A stretch of DNA of 64,000 nucleotides from Taeniopygia guttata (lineage: Eukaryota; Chordata; Aves; Passeriformes; Estrildidae), in assembly GCF_048771995.1 (NCBI RefSeq), contig NC_133032.1:30405501-30469500 (forward strand), in the 5' to 3' direction. Shown piece by piece: positions 1 through 10,700 of this stretch (the first letter of the stretch is position 1; each line of letters opens with the position of its first letter). The position numbers were made by a program, and so were the translations under genes. The notes under the pieces are model-generated. The model saw only the letters and a list, made by a program, of their open reading frames with translations. It was not told the DNA's origin and made no database searches.

Positions 1-59
1 ATAAATTTTATAGATACCTTCCAATGCAAGACATATAACGTGGTACTTTTTCTGTCTAG

Positions 60-137
60 CAGGCCAACTGCACAGGAATTAAAATTTTACAAGCACCAAG
101 TGAAGAAACTACAGAAAGCTTTAAAGAAAACTATCCA
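60..137 (+). CDS. CEP70: CEP70 coding exon, end of the coiled coil
   Basis: Acceptor tctgtctag before base 60 and donor gtaagt after 137. It encodes [18 protein letters not shown] and a Lys-rich helix. It enters after two bases of a codon and leaves with CA, completed by the A at 1219. Confidence 0.88.
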
Positions 138-3100
138 GTAAGTATATTCTTTCAGGGACTTCCATGAATCCTCTGGACTTCTGAAGGCAAGGTTACTCTG
201 CAACCTGTCATGTAGAGAGCAGCTTATAGAGCATGTGCCTTATCAGCATTCTTTGGAGTCTGGCTATGGGCAGCAAGTGCTGCTGGACCTCTGAAGCCCT
301 CTATTTCTGAAATGATGGCAGGGTCTCCAAATGGGGGCACAGCAGTGTGGGGTTTTTATTTCATTTTGTCTTTCTGGATTTGATTTGAATTCTTTTGCTG
401 GCAGTATGTATAGGGCCATCTCTAGTTGCTTCCATATTATTCCATATTCCATTATGCTGCTTCCATAAGCTGTAAAGGAAGCAGAATTGTTCTCATTATG
501 GATTATAAATGTGAATGTGTGAGTTGGCAAAATGTTGCAGCTACTGAAGTTATGACCATATTATTCTTAGAAACTGACTTTTTTTTCTGAAATATTGCTA
601 AGAAAATACATATAGAAGATATAAAAGTTCTAGTACTAACAAAGTGTTTTTATCTGTAATTTCACTTAGTCATTTTTCCATGTGTATACTGAATGCTAAA
701 TATTTTATAGCCTGAAACAGACATCCCTTAAACTTAAAAATAAATAGACATTTTGTGTATATTTAAATTGTCTATTCTCTCTCTTGTGCAGTAGGTATCA
801 TTTAGATGAAAAGCAGTAGTGAACTTCGTATAATAAGCCAGGAAAGATGTTCCAGCAGAAGGAGATAACAACTGAGCTTGGAATTTGAGCCTTTAGAGTA
901 AAATTCTGGGTTTTTGGTCTTCAGCCATAGTAGAACTCTGGCAACAGAAAAACTGGTGGTGTCCCTTCTAAATCAGCAAGCAGTCTGGCATAGCCTCAGC
1001 CTGAAGACTTGAGATAAATTAATGATACTTGCATTAGGTATTGTGTTGTCAATCTGTGTTTCTTGGGTCTGATGGAGTTCTATTGCCCAGCATCATGACA
1101 TGGGTATTTACTGTATGTCTGAGTTTAAGTGCTACACACGTGGTTCTTCCATCAAGTTAGAAGGTAGCATCTCCTGCTAAGGCTGCTTGTGTGACCCACT
1201 GTGTGTATTTTTGTGCAGATTTTCAGGGAACAGGACTGGGGAAAACGAAGAAGAAAAGAAAGACTCTGGGACAGTTGCAAGAGTGGATCAGCTGCAGGCA
1301 GATTGCCAGCAATACTTGCAGGTACCCAAATTGTGTCTGTTCTGCATGTTTCTAGCAGTGTTACAATGAAATATTATACATGTTCTGTTTAGCTGTGTCG
1401 ACTGGAGTGTGCTGGTCTGAGGCTAAGAATGCCTATCAAATCCTCTGTGCAAGATGAGTCATGTTCTGGATTTGGCAGTCAGTGTAGGCTGCTTCTTGTT
1501 CTCAGTGTAAACTACCTGAAAACAGAAAGGCAGCAGACACTAGGCTGGTAAATATTACTTAGCTGAAGTCTGTTCAGGATGGGGAATTTCAAGATACTTG
1601 GTGATAGTGGATTTTATTTTTCTTGTAATTAAAAAGCCTAAATACAATAAAACTTAGCAAACTGTAAATTATGGAATTTACAATGCCTCGAGTGGATAAA
1701 TGTTAACTTTCCCTCAGAGGGAAGTATATACTTGCATTACTTTCATTTACCTTCTAGCTAGTACATGTTGAAATCTTTGAGTCTATTGCATGTTGCATGC
1801 ATGTTTAAAATTCATCAGTAGTAATATTGGAGCTATTTATGACTTAATTTTAGGGAATCATGACTGTGATAGAGAGAGATTTTATTACAAAACATCATAC
1901 ATATTTGAGCAATAACATTTGTTATTTTTTCTTGAAGGTTTTGTCCCATATTGATTCTATTTTGCGAAGCCCAAGAGCTCCTCCATTAATATTCCGGCCC
2001 GGCAAAGTGCAAAATTACATTAAAGAGCATGGACAGGGATGTGGATTTGAGCACCTTCCACTCACTATAGAAATGTGGGCAGATCAGCTCATAGCTCTAA
2101 AGGTAACAACACGTTGTTGTACTTTGTTTCTTGGTCTTCTTTTCATCTGCTCTCCTCTCCTCCATCCCTCCATATGTGTAGTTGTTGGGGGTTCTGTGTG
2201 TAGCTTTTGTTGTTGCCTGACCTGGTGTTAAATTTTACAGATAATCTGCTGTCTGTATGAAGTATGTACCACTTCTCTGTGTAAATCTTTTATTTCATTT
2301 TATTAACTGAGTCCCTGAGAAGAAACTTAAGCTTTAGAGTCTCGGCTTCACACATAAATCATGGTGCATTCTTTTCTTTCCTTTTGTCTGACCAGAACAG
2401 AACGGTGACTTTTTGATCCAAATGCAAGTGAAATAGTTTTGTTTAAAGCCAAACTCTTTGTGACTAATACTTTCTATGTCACTGAAACTGTAATACATAG
2501 CCAATGTAGTATTTTTTACTCTGTTCTTTTCAAATCAAAGAATGTCAGCAAGACACTATCCTTAAATTCATGAAAATTAAAACCTTAACCTCTCCAGTGC
2601 TGGAATGTTTTCTGCATATGAGAAACAGAAAAACACCTGCTTCTATAATAAAAACAACTTAAGCAGTTTCTAATATAAGTTGTCTCTCCTCCTTTCTTTT
2701 AAAAGGATTTGCATAGGTCCTTGAGAAAACTGTCTCTGGAATTGCTGCCTTGGAACACTAAAGATCCACAGGACAACAAAGAATCCATACGAGTTGAAGA
2801 CCTCCAGTTGATAGTAGATGCAGTTTTGGAAGAATTAGAACATAAGGAAAAGGTAATTTTTACCAGAGGTTTGTAATCACAAGTTACTGTGGAATTCTTA
2901 AATGCATTCTTCACGCAGTGATTCAATTGGTGCATTTGCAAGCCTTGCAGCATTTAAGAAATACCTGTTTGAAGACATTCAGTAGTCAAAGACTGTTTTA
3001 ACATAATGGATAAATTCATCTTGGGGAAGATTGCTTTAATCAAAGGTACTTGACCAGCAGTGAATTTGCATTGCCCTGTAGTGTCAGGAATTACCCTGTT

Positions 3101-6100
3101 CTGTCTCTCAGGGCTGAGAATACAGCAACAGAGAAGGAAGCTTTCAAAAGAGTGTTTTGAATTTGGTGTATGTTTGTGCCTGAAAACTACTGAAACTGTG
3201 TCTTCAGATTTAAAAATATTTGAAAGGCTGAGATTTCATAAGGGAAGTTACACCTTTTCTTCAGACTGGTTTTAAGAATGTTTCATGTAAGAGCACCCTT
3301 GCCTTGTTAAGCAGTACCACTGATAAGTTCTTCTTGCTTGCTCCAGAGCAACCAGAAACAGTCCTTGCAAACCCTGTCTGCCATAGTCTCTCACTTCCAG
3401 AAGTTGTTTGATGTGAATTCTCTGAATGGTGTTTATCCACGGATGAACGAGGTGTACACAAAGCTGGGGGAAATGACCAATGCCATGAGGAACCTCCATG
3501 AGCTCCTAGAACTAGGTAAAGACTTAACCACCTGCTGCTTGTTCACACCATTCCAAAAAAAGGAGACAGGCGAAAAGCTGGCCTCGTCATAGAAAATAAT
3601 GTTGAGCTGTTGAGAAATGAATTAACTAGTTGTTTCCTTCACTGGGAAGATAAAAACACGTTCCTGTCAATTTGCAGTTCAAATAGCAAATCCCCATTAT
3701 TTGTAAGCCTTTAGCAGTTGCTGAGGAATAGCAGAGAGGCAGAAGAAGAGAATAACAGGGTAATAGATTTTTTTTTCCCACAAAGCTTTTTTTTTGGTGA
3801 GCTGACTTCATAATTGTTGTTCATTCTCCACTTGAAAGATAACAAGTTTAAGGAAGAAAATAACTCAGCCTCGAATTTAGATTTCTACTCAGTAATTAAT
3901 TCAAGTGTAATCGGGTCCAGTCTTCAGAAAGGTCCATCTTATGCTGCTAAACTTAAAAACCAAAACAAGTTGTTGAGTGTCAAAAACTGTCAGTAGTCAG
4001 AGGTATAGTTGGTTATTTCCCTTCAGGTGGGACCTTCTGTAGAACAGCAGCTGCTGCTGCTCCTGGGTTAAAAGGTTGGGCTGGGCTGTAGGATGTCCAG
4101 CCCCAGAGCCCCTGGGCTGCTGAGCCTCATTCAAGGAGGGGAGCAGTGTTCCTGCCTGCAGCCAGTATGGGGGGAACCTCCCTCTAATAACTGCAGCTCA
4201 GAAGATGCCTTGTCCAAACCTAGTTCTTCTGAAATTTAAGGAGAAAAGAACAAGGAGGCTGCTACCTTCAGTCACAGCTCTACAGACAGGTTCAAATTCA
4301 GTATCAAAACAAGTTCTGGTTGTTAATAAAGTGTTTGTTAAGCAGGTTCCTTATTGGCCTAGCCCCTCTAGTGTGTCTGCTGTGTCCCAAGAACCTAATG
4401 AATAACCCCTTTTCTATATATATCATTTCAATTTACTGATTTCCACTGACATTGTAAAAGTGCACTTTAGTACCCTCTTTGCTGTGAACACACAGCTCTG
4501 CCAAAGTTTTTTAGCCACTAAAGGATTAGTGAGAGAATCCCCATTCATAGCTAACATTTGTTTATTTCTGACCATTTGTTTATTTCTGTTTTCTTTGAAT
4601 GATGGAATGTATATGCCTAGATCTATGAAAACTAAATAAAATCTATGGACCTCCAAGAATTCAACTGTGTCTCAAATACTTCTCTGTTATTACTGTTAAA
4701 AGAATCATGAGGTGTTTGTTTTTCCACAGACAGTTCAGCTCCACCCACTGTGGTTGTGGATACTGTTGGGAAACTGTGTGACATCATTAATAAGAACGTG
4801 ACTGAGCAGGTACAGCAGCTTCTGGGCACCCAAGACATCCACAGGTATGTGGGGCTGTTCCACTGCTGACCATTCTGCAAACATCAAATGTAGTAATTGA
4901 GAACTGGCAAAAACTGATGCTGAAAGAAACTTCCATCATTTGTCACAAAGTCAGTGAGCTGTGACAACACAGGTGTTAGTTACTGCTGTCCTGCTTGAAA
5001 CAAATCTTGTATCCTGTCAAAAAGATAAAGCTGACAGAGGGAAAAATTGAGGCCAGAAGGTTCCAAAACACTCTCTGGTTTGCATGGATAATGTGATCAA
5101 ACAAGCCTTAATGGGATACATGTTTCATCAGGAGACAAATCCTGCACCTGGGTGGGGAGGAGAAAGTGATGCAAGTCTCAGATGTAATATTGAAGTGTTC
5201 TAGTTGCCAAGGCAGGGTTTGCCTCAAGCTGCCTACAAATACTTTAGAAACTGGACAAATCCAGTTATACTTTCAAGAGATGACAGCCACATCTAGGTGG
5301 TAGCAGACCCTAAGGGCTTGCATTCAGCATGTGCTTTACAGACAAACTAAAAAGGGAGCAGGCAGCAAGTCTGACACGTGCTGAGTTGACAATACTCACT
5401 CCCTCAGCCTTTCTGCACTCATTTCTCAGTTTTAACTGGAGAACAGTTGGTTATAAAGCACTTCTTGCTCTACCTCCAAGGCAGTTATACCAGCCACCCC
5501 CAGGTAGTATACTTAGCATACATAGACAAATGTTCCAGGCCCCAGACTACCTGGAGCCATGTGAGGGGGAAAGAAGATGTGTATACAGCATTAGTGGTGA
5601 AATTGGAGATCCTTGTGACAGCTCCCCTGTTGGCTGCAGGGTTCAGATCTGGAGAACAGAACATTGGTGTCCATGGTTTTATATACTAAGTAGCAGAATT
5701 TTCACAAAGTTATGGCACAGAACAACAAAATGGCCAAGGGGATGAACTTGCCATGTCCTTGCACCTCTTACCTGATTGTCTCACTTTCCACTCCAGTATC
5801 ATCAATAAGCTTGAAGAACATGAGTGCTTCTTTCCGCCCTTTCAAGCTCTCATTCAAGACTTGCTGTGTCTTCTAGGTGAGTAATATTTGCACCAGTAAT
5901 TATCTTCATGCCAACACTTCCTCACATATAACTCTAAACAGTTTACAAGTATTTTATTTATTCCTGCTGTGCTAAAACAGGAGAAGGATGTGAGGGAAGG
6001 TGCTGCCTTTTGCCTCACTCTCCTTTTCACCTCTTCTCAGGAAGTGACCAAAACACTTTATTTTCATTTAACATGGGTTTGCATTTACTTAAGCATATTA

Positions 6101-6316
6101 CTTATAACAAAATTTACTTTTTTCCAAAAGCATTAAGAGGTATGAGGAGTTTATTTAATTAACCATGAGTTTAAGTTAGAATTTTGGTTGAACTCAAAGG
6201 TATTCTAGGTTCATAAGCCTAACCCTTTTGCTTTCCATTCTGTTGCAGAGATCAATAACATGGATGATATTTTACCTGCAGTGCAAAACCTGAAATGGGG
6301 AGCTGGTTATGGGTGA
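60..6316 (+). CDS. CEP70: CEP70, centrosomal protein of 70 kDa (3' part, eight coding exons)
   Basis: Centrosomal coiled-coil protein; the family is known to bind gamma-tubulin, organise microtubules and support cilium assembly. Coding exons are 60-137, 1219-1321, 1938-2102, 2706-2852, 3347-3515, 4730-4844, 5797-5876 and 6249-6316. All junctions are GT-AG and the phases agree across the set, giving about 308 C-terminal codons of a protein that is 597 residues in human. Recognisable conserved blocks are [46 protein letters not shown] and [18 protein letters not shown], as I remember them from human CEP70. The first exon in view is the end of the coiled-coil half; the rest is the C-terminal half with a TPR-like region. 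The N-terminal exons lie before base 1. The gene is convergent with ESYT3. Identity is firm; exact edges were read by eye. Confidence 0.93.
1219..1321 (+). CDS. CEP70: CEP70 coding exon, acidic/basic linker
   Basis: Acceptor ttttgtgcag, donor gtaccc. It encodes a charged linker ([11 protein letters not shown]) followed by [13 protein letters not shown], matching the position of the human linker that ends in a Gln-rich helix. This is the least conserved CEP70 exon in view; the phase fits both neighbours. Confidence 0.85.
1938..2102 (+). CDS. CEP70: CEP70 coding exon, conserved C-terminal block
   Basis: 55 in-frame codons from [17 protein letters not shown] to [11 protein letters not shown]. 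Acceptor ttcttgaag, donor gtaaca. It contains the strongly conserved CGFEHL...EMWADQL block that identifies the gene. Confidence 0.92.
2706..2852 (+). CDS. CEP70: CEP70 coding exon
   Basis: 49 codons, [16 protein letters not shown] through [20 protein letters not shown]. Acceptor cttttaaaag, donor gtaatt. It corresponds to the human segment ending in a Glu/Lys-rich helix. Confidence 0.92.
3347..3515 (+). CDS. CEP70: CEP70 coding exon, TPR-like region
   Basis: Encodes [20 protein letters not shown] and the hallmark [18 protein letters not shown], then [10 protein letters not shown]. Acceptor gctccag, donor gtaaag. It ends one base into a Gly/Asp codon that is finished in the next exon. Confidence 0.93.
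4730..4844 (+). CDS. CEP70: CEP70 coding exon
   Basis: Encodes [20 protein letters not shown] and [16 protein letters not shown], equivalent to the human stretch containing TVGKLC. Acceptor tttccacag, donor gtatgt. Confidence 0.9.
5797..5876 (+). CDS. CEP70: CEP70 coding exon
   Basis: Encodes [20 protein letters not shown] and DLLCLL, matching the human KLEEHEEFFPAFQAF region. Acceptor ccactccag, donor gtgagt. Confidence 0.9.
6249..6316 (+). CDS. CEP70: CEP70 terminal coding exon
   Basis: Encodes [20 protein letters not shown], then YG and TGA at 6314-6316. Acceptor tctgttgcag. The last residues differ from the human tail, but the DDILPAVQ core is kept. Confidence 0.9.
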
Positions 6317-6421
6317 CTCTGCTCTTCCTGAGCAAGATTTCTCTTACCTGTGAATGTACCTGTTGGTGCACATGACATTGCAGCTACCTCCTAAGCAACA
6401 ATTCCAGATTTTTTTTACAGA

Positions 6422-6427
6422 AATAAA
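6422..6427 (+). terminator. CEP70: CEP70 poly(A) signal
   Basis: AATAAA about 105 bp after the CEP70 stop, followed at 6438-6454 by a run of T. It is the first canonical signal in the 3' UTR, so cleavage is inferred near 6440. Confidence 0.7.
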
Positions 6428-6889
6428 AGTTGTTGCATTTTTTTTTTTTTTTTTAATTCTTGGTCAATTTAAGAAATACTTCAACTGCTGTCAAGTGGTC
6501 TACTCAATCCCAGAGAGAGAACCAGTATACCCTGTTAGCACAACACCAGGCAAATTCTAACCATTTTTAATACTGCTGACAGAGTAAGTATGAGGCAAAG
6601 ATGCCCTTACTGCCATAGCCATCACACTTACACAAATGCCCAATCTTGGTTTTCTGGAGAGCCTCTTTTAAAATGTTGTTCACACTTCCAGATCAGTTTG
6701 GGATGGGAACACATTGTTACTCAGTAAGTATTCTCTCTGATTATGGACTGAGGCAGACTGAATTAATGTAATCTAGGCCAAAATACTTGAAATTTGTTTC
6801 AGGCGATGGTTTGAAGTTACCATCATTGTATTTCATAAGTCAGTTTTTGAAAGGATTAGATCAAGTTTCTTATGTAAGACAATTAGAAG

Positions 6890-6895
6890 TTTATT
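6890..6895 (-). terminator. ESYT3: ESYT3 poly(A) signal
   Basis: AATAAA on the minus strand (TTTATT on plus), the first I find downstream of the ESYT3 stop. It implies a 3' UTR of about 800 nt, from 7676 to about 6870. The mid-sized ORFs on both strands at 6.8-7.6 kb lie in this UTR and look like chance. Confidence 0.6.
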
Positions 6896-7676
6896 GTACA
6901 GAAACAAGTACACCAAGCTTCCAAAAATATTTTGCCTCAATATTATTAAAGCTTAGTTTACAAAACTTTGCTGTTCCTCAGACAGAATTGGGTTTACAAG
7001 ATTTTGAAATGTACTGTAACAAAGGACAAAACCAGTTAAGGCATCACAAACTAAAACCTTAATGACATCTTGGTAAGTTCATCTCCCTGCTTTGGAAGCT
7101 CATTATTTACATACCTGCAGCCACAGTCAGCTACTTCTGAACAGTGGACTACCAACTTATTCGTTTCTCAAACAAAAATAGCTCTTAAAAAGTTTCTCTT
7201 TTAAAAGCTTCGGTAGCCCTACAGCTGAAGAATACTGTTTCAAAATGTATTCTTTTAAAAGTACACCACTTCCATGTTAAAACAACATGAACAAGCTCCT
7301 AGGGCCATCAGACTGCCAAACCAAGGACACTTGGCTGGCAGTCTAAAATCTCCCCAGGTACAACCCTCCTTTAAGAGAGGTTTCACACTTAGAGGTCCTT
7401 TGAAGGGGGATTTGCCAGAAATAGCAAAAATAAAGGACTTATTGTTTAAGGACAAATTATTCCCTATGTGGAGGAAATTATGTTTAACTTCAGTGAGAAC
7501 TAATCCTCGAATAGGAACTAATAGAACTAATGATCCAAATAGGATCATTAAATTTGCATGTCCTGAGCTGGAGCCTGCTTCAAATTTGCAACAACTGTGC
7601 AAAATATGTTAATTACAAGAGATATGTACATCCATATGAAGTTGAAAAATTAGTAACTTATGTACATGAGAAGAAA

Positions 7677-7713
7677 TCAAGTTTTCTTGCGTTTGCTCCT
7701 TGTCAGTTCATAC
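7677..7713 (-). CDS. ESYT3: ESYT3 exon 23: terminal coding exon
   Basis: One base completes Trp, then YELTRSKRKKT and TGA at 7679-7677. Acceptor gtcttgcag. WYELT matches the human end; the basic tail RSKRKKT differs from the human one as I recall it. Confidence 0.88.
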
Positions 7714-10700
7714 CTGCAAGACAGACACAATAAATAATTACTGAAGTTGAAAACTTTCTTAACAGTTTTAGCTGGCACAGTAGAGAAAATTTGGGCTGCT
7801 TTATTGCTTCTGCTTCACAGGCAGCACAGCAAAGGAGGCTCCAGAGATGGCCTCAAACTTCAGCTCTTCACCAGAAACTTTGGGTGCATCCTTTTTTCCT
7901 CTTCCCCTAATTGCCCTGACACACACACACAAGCTGGCCAGGGAAATGTGGTTTTCCTGTTGGAATATTGGCTCACTGCCTGTGCAGATGGCAAGCTCCT
8001 GGACTACCCACACTACATTCCTCAGGCTCCACTGAAGGAGAAAGAAGAAAGAACTCCTGCCATTTCCTAAAGACACAGAAGTGAAAAAAACACCCAAGCC
8101 TGGTTCTCTGTTCTGCCTCAGACCAGGAACATAGAAACCTCAGAACCACAATGAACGTACAAGCAAAACTGTAAGTGGCTTATTATAATAGTTTCTATAA
8201 ATGCTTTGTAATTAAAGTTTTATCATGCATATATATTGCTGATCAGAGTATTTAGTTAAGATCTTTATTCAAGTTAAAATTTGTTGCAAGGTTACTTTAA
8301 TAAACAAAATTCTTTTCCTTATGTGGCTTATAAACCCCTGTGGCTTTTATGGCAACTTAAAATATGCTGAAGACTATAATTGACACAGGCATCTCATTAA
8401 AGCTGTCTCACAGGGCAGGCACTGCACAGGCAATGGATTAATACACAATTTAGATAGAACTACGAGATTAGCTCAAATTAGTCCTGCCTTTGCAGGTCAG
8501 ATATTCTTCTTGCTCACCCAAACACAGCCTGGTTACCAGCACTCACTCCCACAGCAAAGCAATGGGCAGGGTTTGGAAGTATGGAGATGAGTACTTACCA
8601 TTGGGCAAAACCTTTTATTAAATCCTCCTGGGACAAGTCAATGCGCACCTTTAAAAAGCAAATTTTATTTGTTTGTAGGTTATTCAGCATATAAATTGAT
8701 TAACTAAGCTATCACCCCTCCCAAGTCAGACCCACTTTCCAGCTGTGGGGCTGCAGCTCAGGCTTGAGGCAAAATGGAGCTTCCCACATTCCCAGGGTGG
8801 TCTAGGCATGAACCAGCTCCATTTCCTATAGCACTACTTGAAAATTTATCTATCACTGAAGAAGCAATTGCGGTTTACTTTTCACAGAATCAGAATTGTT
8901 CACAGAAAGCTCAAAGCAGTTTTGGCAAATTGTGGGATTTAGTTCCAAAGCCTTTCTCAGCTCCATGTGCTCTTGGAGCCGTTCCCCACACGGGCAGCAC
9001 CAGGGCCCAGGGACCAGGGCTTACTTCAGGAGCACCCTTCTGAAATGAGACCACGCAGCTCCCACATGGATACAGCCTCATTTGAGATTAAAATATAGCA
9101 GAAAATACTGTTTCCAGATTGCCAGTCCTATTACTGAGAATTAGGTACTGGAACCACATTTCAGGATTTCAGGAGTAGCCCGGAGTGTTCAGCTCTGTTA
9201 TATCTGTAGTGGAGATTCTTTAAACTTACTTTCCCCAGTTCCTTCCTCTCCTGTGAAATGAATGGCCTGCTGTTTTTCACTGCAATGTCCAGTGTCCTTT
9301 TCTTGACATTTTCCAAAGATTCAAAAAATTCAAACCTTTAAAAAAAGTTTAACAAGAAGAAACTTAAGGCAAAAATTAAAATCCTGTGAGCACCAGTGGG
9401 CACAATATAGTGACAGAATACAGCATCAATGGCCAGGACTTTAACAGGGAAGGAACACAAAGAAAAGGCAATTCTAGAGTGAGGTTTTATCCACATTGCA
9501 GGGAACCTTTTCCAGGCCTCATGAAAGATGACAACACTGTGTTCAGACTGTCCACTGTGCCAGGGGAAGGAGGAAAACATGCATCCATGATGAAATGCTA
9601 TTTAACATCATTTTTCCCCCTCCATGGAAGATCAGCATGTTTTCCATGCAATGTTCATTACTCAAGAGGAAATAGGCATGAGCCAAACCCCCAAGTTCAC
9701 AGAGCAGCCTTGCACCACACCAAGAACAGGCAAAGGCTGAAACTTATGGCAATTAAATTCTTAATGGCTCTGACTCAAGCCTCTGGCACACATGGCTAAT
9801 GTCAAGTGAGTTTTGTCCATGCTAAATCACTCCAGTTCTGCCCACCTGAATAGCTTCTCCTCAAGTCAGAGCTGTGAAACAGGTAACGTGTTTTGGAGCT
9901 AAGCATTATATTTAATTGAGGATGTACAGAATTTGTCGGTACTGAGGATGAGGAAAAGGAGATGCTCTTCCCAACTGCTGGGATGGCACTAAGTCAGTGC
10001 AGTTACTTATGAACAGACATAAGCAGAATCCTCAGTTTTGGTGTTTTGAGTGTTAAGAACGAATATTTCAAAATCTTTTCTCAATTTCTGACTTACAGAG
10101 AAAGGACATGACACAGGAAAAATATAAGCCACCAAGGATCAACCAATATTCACATATATCCATACCTTCTTCTAATTATGGGATTAAAACCACCTCTCAA
10201 AAGAGCTCTACTTCTAAGTGTTACTGTGTTTGGATTTATGAAAAACACATTCAATTTCAGGGGCAGAGCTGTGACACTGCCAGCAAAGAGGTGGGAGCAT
10301 TTTATTCTGCTCCCACCAGGCCTTGATGACAACATCCACCTGTGTGCCCTAAGGGTGGTCCAGTCTCAAAAGGCTCTGTACTTCTGCCTTGGACCTTTGG
10401 AAAGATGTCAGAAAAAGCATCAGGCAAAGCAGTGTGAACAGAGCAGTAGGCTCTGGGAGGTACCTGAATGGGCAGATTGCCTCTGCCATGACAGGGAGTT
10501 AAACACAGAGGGAGAATGTCAGTTTGCAGAGAAGCAAATGCAGCCTGGGAGCAGGGAAGGGGCAGGGAAGAAGCTGTACCCTTCTTCTGGGGGACTTGCA
10601 ACACCACAGGCAGAGCAAGGCCAGCCCCAAGTACTTGTAAATCACAGTCCAAGTGCCATCTGTTTCAGAAAAGCTGGAAATGTCCACAAGAGAGTCCTTA

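Noticed and set aside
5329-5745. 138-codon plus-strand ORF in a CEP70 intron
   Set aside because: It lies between two phase-consistent CEP70 exons, has no recognisable domain, and shows no splice or promoter context of its own.
6787-7062. 91-codon plus-strand ORF after CEP70
   Set aside because: It follows the CEP70 stop and poly(A) signal, has no acceptor or family match, and lies antisense to the ESYT3 3' UTR.
7255-7612. Overlapping 112- and 115-codon ORFs on opposite strands
   Set aside because: They overlap each other in the predicted ESYT3 3' UTR; mirrored ORFs of this size fit compositional chance.
7801-8097. Minus-strand ORF ending in KFEAISGASFAVLPVKQKQ
   Set aside because: It falls in the last ESYT3 intron in a frame that does not fit exon 22, and has no family I recognise.
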